From: Lethocerus indicus
Taxonomy: Eukaryota > Arthropoda > Insecta > Hemiptera > Belostomatidae
DNA length: 64,000 bases
NCBI GenBank assembly: GCA_019843655.1
Contig: JACDQD010000005.1
Location: forward strand, 31,568,954-31,632,953
Direction: 5' to 3'
Positions 58,355 through 64,000 of this stretch are shown here, piece by piece. The notes beneath the pieces were generated by a model. The model ran no database searches, was not told where the DNA came from, and worked only from the letters and a program-made list of their open reading frames with translations. Within the stretch, counting starts at the first letter, position 1, and each line of letters starts with the position of its first letter. Position numbers and translations under genes: made by a program.

Positions 58355-58702
58355 TTGGGTTGGCAACTAAGTAATTGCGGAATTCACAAGTGGCGTTGTA
58401 CACCTTTGCACAGATACGCCGTAGATGGTTTCGAATGCACGTATAAGATACATTCGGCTTCTCTGCAATGTCACTTGTTGAACTACGGCGATCCGAATCA
58501 ATAATGGCCTCTATTCGGTCATCGTCGACAGAGAAATCCTCGTCTTTTAATGAAAAATCCCCCGACCGAGTTTCAGAAGGGACCAAATAATAACGTATCG
58601 AAGAATCTTATTTGTGCAAAGATGACGTTGTGACGCATCTTGAAAATATGCACAACGCCACTTGTTGCGGTGAAATCCGCAATTACTTAGTTGCCGAACC
58701 AA
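58355..58702 (-). mobile_element. Internally deleted mariner (MITE-like), both ends intact
   Basis: The left end TTGGGTTGGCAACTAAGTAA, then TTGCGG, and the right end CCGCAATTACTTAGTTGCCG, then AACCAA, are inverted repeats. Similarity extends inward to about 45-50 bases (AAGTGGCGTTGT). TA flanks both sides (58353-58354, 58703-58704), as expected for mariner. The ends resemble the mariner group known from honeybee and ants. On the minus strand, about 55 codons near 58400-58565 encode a transposase N-terminal helix-turn-helix piece (SGDFSLKDE, VDDDRIEAIIDSD, DIAEKPNVSYTCI). The catalytic DD34D part is absent. At 348 bp against about 1.3 kb for a full element, it is non-autonomous. The start at 58586 is not a genuine transposase start. 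Confidence 0.92.
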
Positions 58703-60105
58703 TAATAGTAGCCTGCGCTTTTTGACAGCACAATAGCTGAATGAACGCTTCCATTCAATTGCCATTATATTCAAATAATTGTCGGAGTGTAGAGAGTGAT
58801 TATCAGAGAACAATACGGACCCTATTAGAGGGAAGATAAAAGCAGAGGGTAAATTGAGCGGAAAACAACGAAGAAACGTAATAAATCCGGCAGATTTGAT
58901 AGTAAATAAACAGCAGACGGAATATAAACATAATAAAAAGGGTCCTGTAAGGGTCCGAAGGGCAGATTTTGGATGCGGCCGAATTGGACGAAGGATTATT
59001 CACATTTTCCTCCCGTTCAGCAACAACAATCGTATATTTATTGTAAATTTTGTAATGTTCCTTATTGCACCTTATTGAGACATTATTATATTCTACATTT
59101 CAGATCTGTGCAGGTCAATTTCATGGCAGTATTTCTATAGGATGTTATTTTAGTGCCTGTACCGAGAATCCAATTCCGATGTATGGTTTTTTTTTTTTTG
59201 CAATTCATGAAGCTGTTTAAAATTTCCCTAGAGGCAGTAACCGGGGAATTTCCATCTAATTTTTCCCGGTACATTGAACCAATAAATTCGCATCACCGGT
59301 ACAACTTAAGAGCGCAGTTACAGCGGATTCAACACGATGATATTGTGAAAAAAAATATTAACTTTGAGTGGAAAAAATATTAACTAATGAGATCGTCCAT
59401 CACGACTTTTCCGTAGACAGATATTGAACCCCTCGTTGTAATTGCTCAGTGTGTAGTGTACGTTTAACACGAGCGACAATTTAAATAATGTAATTACATA
59501 CTATTTGGGTTTGTTTTTATGCGTACAAGATTGTAGGGAGCCGACTTGGAAGTGGTCCCCACGTGTTTGTGGGGGGGTTAAGTGAGATCAACTTTACCGT
59601 TGTTGGTGTGACGGCTCAAGGTAAGGCTGGATTTTCATGATTACCCAGAGAAAGGGGATTGTTCCTGTTTCTCACATGGAGCTTCGTCCCTCCTCCCTCC
59701 CTCCTCCCTCCCTCTCTCTCTCTCTCTCTCTATCTCACACTCGGTTTTGTGGAGTGCGGTCACGGTCGATTAGTGACGGGATTAACGGGCTGGGTGGAGG
59801 GGCGGTGTTGGTGCCCTCTCAGTTCAGGAGGACTCTGGATCTCGTCTCTGGATTATCAACACCCGGGCGGGTGTTCGGGTGTTCGAGCCGCCGACCCGGA
59901 CCCCTGTGACCGATGGTGCAGACGTAACTGGGTTCGGTCACGGGTCCACGATTTAGTAGTGAGTGGCGGAGTACACTCTCCTCGACACTGTACCGGTCGA
60001 CTTCGCCAACAGCCGGCCCACTGGTCATAAACCCATCATTTAATGGGAAATAATATATAAGGGTTAACGATAACGGTGATGGAATGTTACTACCTGCAGC
60101 AACAA
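58703..60105. other. Non-coding stretch between two transposons
   Basis: AT-rich sequence to 59600, then a CT microsatellite (59690-59732). A GC-rich segment (59740-60030) follows, whose frames (59659-60030 plus, 59819-60124 minus) overlap on opposite strands. No gene recognised. Confidence 0.45.
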
Positions 60106-60625
60106 TTAACTCGTTCGCTACCAACCGTCACATATACGTGACGCGGCCCAACGTCACACATATGTGACAGATATTTTCGCACAATTTACACACGTCTGAA
60201 CATGTCGAGTATTGAACAAAATTGTTAAGTTCTAAATGTACGAAGTCTGTACTCGGTCCGCTCTCGCGTTAGATTATTATAACAGTTGAATTAGCAGGTT
60301 TAGTGAAATTAACGGGCAATAAGTTAAATTTAAAAAGGAAAAGATTTTGCGAAGCAAAATTATTAAAATTGTAAGTAGCTAGATGTAAGAGAGCTGTAAA
60401 AATTATTATTACATTTAATATTTTTTAACAGAAACATATCTCTCAACAAAATGACGAATTTTCGTAAAATAAAATGAATTTCGTATCGATAAATTGTATT
60501 TATATTTTTTTGTCTTATAATCAATTTCTTCTAATTTAATGTGACACATACATGTGTCACACGTNGTGGGAGACAGCGTTTAGTTTTTATCTATAGCCCG
60601 GCGTCACATATTTGTGTCAGTTTAA
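60106..60625. mobile_element. Candidate TTAA-bounded element with GTCACA/TGTGAC palindromes
   Basis: TTAA at 60106-60109 is followed by CTCGTTCGCTACCAACCGTC. TTAA recurs at 60622-60625. Near each end lie palindromic words: GTCACATATACGTGAC (60127-60142), GTCACACATATGTGAC (60153-60168), GTGACACATACATGTGTCAC (60541-60560) and GTCACATATTTGTGTCA (60602-60618). The AT-rich interior has no frame of note. TTAA targets and subterminal repeats suit a piggyBac-superfamily non-autonomous element. The terminal repeats themselves match only weakly, so borders and family remain tentative. One base (60565) is undetermined. Confidence 0.5.
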
Positions 60626-63600
60626 AAGAATACTTATTTTACTCTTTTAGACTGTTCTAAATACACACATAAAATCTATTCCAATTAGACTTCTTGTTAT
60701 CATCCGTTATCATCTTGTTGGGGGTAAAAGCTAGTCTATACGTCAATACGTCAAGTTTGTGGTGCATGAACTGAATGAGCCCTGCAACAAATTGACGAAA
60801 TTTTGAATTAATTTTGCTAGGTTGGGAAATACCACATTAAAGTTATGTCCAATTTGTGCGGCTATAAACGCGTGAAAATTAGTGAAAGGTAAATGTGCAA
60901 TCACGGTGCACTCTTTCTGACAAAAGACCTGAAACTGAAGATTTCATGTTATCGATAAGGCGGATTTTCTTAATCAATTCGTCCATTTCCGTTGAACTAA
61001 AAAAATATTATTCGGTCCGGAAAGTGATGTTCCCAAGTCCGGGGCATGTGGCGCTTAGCCGGAGAATGTGGAACCGAAAATGTTTGGGGCTCTCCACAGC
61101 CCCCCATACCCCGATGATCGTGGGTGTGCCGGGTCACGTTGCTTCCTGGCTATGTGGGGTGGGGGTGGGGCCGCCATAGCCAGCGAGTGTGGCCACTCAC
61201 AATGGGGCCCCCCGCCCATCACTATTCCTGGTGCCCTCACCAAATCAAATTATCCAATTCTCGGCTGATTGTCGGCCCAATCCACCTCCTCCCCTCACCC
61301 CCAGTTGCCTGCTGCTGGTCTCGCGTCCTCATTATATACAGCTAATATACTTCTAAAACATCTCTCTTGCCCCACCAATACAATATGTTTCACCCCTCGA
61401 CCTACCGGAGTCAGCTAATTTATTTCACCCCAGTGTAGACAAAAAACCGGTTTACGGTTAGGCTGGATCGTTTAATATTTCCGCTCTATTGCAATATTAA
61501 AATAATTGAAATCAGGAGTCCCTAAAGCATCGGGGATTAGGGCCCCAGGATCCCACCGCGAATTGGCGATAATAGCGGCTTATATTTCCTTCGGTCGTTG
61601 TGTAATTCCGTCAGTTAATAGTGATGGGGAGGAGGAGTCACCACCGCCGTAAATCATTGATTATACCGCGAAATTATGATCGATGGCGTTGCATAATCCA
61701 CAATTGAATGAAAATTATAGCGTTTCCTTTCGTTTAACGATTCTCCTAAAACTAATTTCATCTATGAGATTTGAATTCAGTTTACCGGTATTTTAATGTA
61801 ACGGGCTATCGAATAAATGTGGGTGCGGGGGGGGGGCGCGTAGGTTAGTAGCGCGTTCTAAACGCCATTAGGGGGTTAATATGAAGACGACAAATGGATT
61901 GGACCGGGAAGCATCGCCTGGGAATTAGCCTCGGAGGGTGGAAGGTTGGTGGCGGTGGTGCTGGTGGAAGGCGCGCGGGGTTGCGGTTTGACATTCCAGG
62001 GCCAACCCCAAATGCCACCCCAGATGCCGCCCCGCCCCCGCCCACGCCACCAGCCACGACCCTATCCCACTTCTCCTACCCGTCCCTTAGAGTGTTCCGC
62101 CCACTCTCATCAATAGTCTCAGATCCGGCTTTCCCAACGCCCAGCAACGTGTGGCAAAAATCTGATATCTAATATGAGCAATATTTATTTAGAGTAAACC
62201 ATAAGGTGTGATCCCTTCGACCGAATTGCATAGAATAAAAATTCGTATCAATTTCCAGCACTAAAAAAAGCGTTTCCGCCGTATTATTAACCCCACATAT
62301 AATTATATTATTCGTCAAAAAAATTTGAAATTTGAAGTATCGTCGGATTGGATTAGAATTAGTATAAGTGGCACATTTTAATACTATTCAGAATTAAATA
62401 ATATTAATGAATAAATAGTTATAAAACTAGGATAATAGGCGGATTAAATTGCACGATCTTTTCTTAATTTCCTCGAATTACCCTCCGCCCCGATTCGTCC
62501 CTAGGGAGGTTTTATTCCCAGTGAAATCCCGTCCATTTCAGTCGTGTTAACTTGCGGTACGAGTGTGGGGGCGACAGCGTAATGGGGGAGGAAACGAAGG
62601 GTTCCTCAGAGCGTGATTCACCTAATGGACCGGCATCTCTCACGCGGACCTCCTCGTCAAACGCTCATATTCATAAATCATAAATCGTGCTCGTGATCGT
62701 CCGGCTCGTCGATTTGCTCGGAAACAAGTACTATTCTAGCTGAAGAAAATTCGCGGGGTGTTTTTTTTCTCTCAAAACCGGCGTCGTTTTTCAACCGTAA
62801 ATTCTGAACGAAATTCCGGCCCGTCGGATTCTTCGCTCACTCTTCAACGGAGGCGTTCGCTTTGTCTACCGACGGCGGGAGAAACCTTGCACGGACACTG
62901 ATTGTGGAAGCAATCGAGGAAACCGTGGGTAGTTGGGAGGGAAACATTGCCAAACCGGACTAGGGGAGTTTATTGAAAATGGCATCACTTGCTATTTTTC
63001 ACTGTCATTAAGCAGTATACTAAAGAATATTTTTTTAAAAATGTCCTTATTGTACAATCAGTACATAAGTAAAATTGGGGAATGTTGTTTGACCAATTTT
63101 TAAAAATTTAAATCGATTCTTCTGTCCCAGGTATCTCCACTCCTAGAGGGAGCCCGATCTAGGTTTTAAGCTGGGCTAAATTCTTCAGTAGTCGATTGAG
63201 GTTGTATTATTGTGGTCTAAAACAGTGAATTGCGAGTGGGAAGTGACGCGGATGCCGAGGGCGCCGGTAATCGAATACCGCAGATTCGTCGAAACGGGGG
63301 TAGTGGGGCGGTGCGCTCAGAGAGCCAGAAGGGGGGCGCTAACCGCGTTAGAGGGAGTCTCTCAATAATATTTATTATTACAGTTCATCGCTTCCGATTG
63401 TCCCTCGTGGAGCGGGGCGGCGGCTGAACCGATGGGGGCGGCGGGGCCCCAAATTGTGTTTTCGGGTTCATCAATAAAGTAACTTATTGTCCCAGGGGAC
63501 ACTCCTCCTCCTCCACCATGCCGCGGATGGGGGTGGGGGAGGGGCCCACAATCTGTTCCACGTCCTCCGGGGAATTAACTCCGGTTTGTTAGCGCCCCCC

Positions 63601-64000
63601 TCCCACACCGAACAAGTGTTTGCCACTTTTATTGAGCAAAAACTAGAACGCGCAATATTTCACCGAGTTTTTATATTGGGGCCAGTATTATTCCGGTGGC
63701 GATGATTGGGTAGCGAGGGGGGGGGGGCTTGAACTCCTCTTTGTAATGTATTTTACAAACTGAAAGAATTTTCCGGATATTAACCCAGAATTAACGAAGA
63801 CACTAGTTTTTCACTGTTTTCACTGTTCTACCTATTTTCGTTTACCGCTTTTCTAATATCTTTTTCTTCTGTTCGGGTCGCTCCCCGGGCTCGTCTCGAA
63901 CGTTAGTTTCGAAAGTCTCTTTCCGACCGAAAATTCAGACAGGGCGCATTGAAAAAGTCTCTCTGTAAATCGAGTGATAGGAAGGAAGGATGGAAAAAAT
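60626..64000. other. Non-coding stretch to window end
   Basis: AT-rich DNA to 61020, then mixed sequence with G runs (61829, 63718) and unique AT-rich blocks (62170-62460, 63000-63120). Opposite-strand frames at 61845-62172 are low-complexity. Nothing recognisable as a gene, RNA or transposon. Confidence 0.5.

Noticed and set aside
58122..58586. 154-codon minus-strand frame as a gene
   Set aside because: Only its first third is transposase-derived; it runs through the mariner terminal repeat into flanking DNA, so it is part of the deleted element and not a separate gene.

Overview
The window reads as non-coding eukaryotic nuclear DNA, most probably from an arthropod and plausibly an insect. 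The host call rests on two kinds of mobile-element relic: Jockey-type non-LTR reverse-transcriptase C-termini, and mariner ends resembling the group found in honeybee and ants. I cannot name the species. CpG dinucleotides look common by eye rather than depleted. Long stretches are rich in homopolymer G or C runs (up to about 18), GGA/CCT repeats and GA/CT repeats. I found no bacterial gene organisation, no convincing tRNA or rRNA gene, no CRISPR array, and no open frame that I recognise as a host protein. The longest frames, up to about 200 codons, run through simple repeats.

The supported content is mobile DNA. (1) Three fragments of a Jockey-like retrotransposon lie on the + strand, at 4119-4327, 41855-42315 and 46764-46845. 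The first two share a 3' end; the third is an internal reverse-transcriptase piece. (2) A 348-bp internally deleted mariner sits at 58355-58702, with both inverted ends and flanking TA. A lone related mariner end is at 55252. (3) A lone end of a second, GGGTGTCCC-type transposon starts at 32192. (4) Two TTAA-associated, piggyBac-like non-autonomous candidates lie at 20284-20612 and 60106-60625. The second carries four GTCACA/TGTGAC palindromes.

The most interesting component is a dispersed fold-back repeat family. It shares a core (ACCGGTTTCGGC, then TTCGCCATC, then TCAGTAGC) and often a tail (CAGCATCCTGTCAGCACTG or its complement). I count about 13 recognisable copies or part copies spread over the window. 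Four of them (3001-3220, 9573-9848, 18793-18951, 48422-48612) also have an outer arm (CTCGCTGGTTTGGTCTTTTG) or its complement. Two copies are flanked by direct repeats of 16 and 10 bp, which is unusual for a short inverted-repeat transposon. This is the best candidate here for something not well described.

The DNA between these elements alternates AT-rich blocks, which often hold ATTA or GATA motifs, with GC-rich microsatellite blocks. It resembles an intergenic or intronic regulatory landscape. Possible regulatory signatures are paired GATA sites near 2680, a repeated CAAATGCATTGTCAT word at 5849 and 11632, and a GAGAG plus GCCAT cluster near 57.5-58.1 kb. All of these are inferences from motifs. 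The elements do not form a joint pathway; they are independent insertions.
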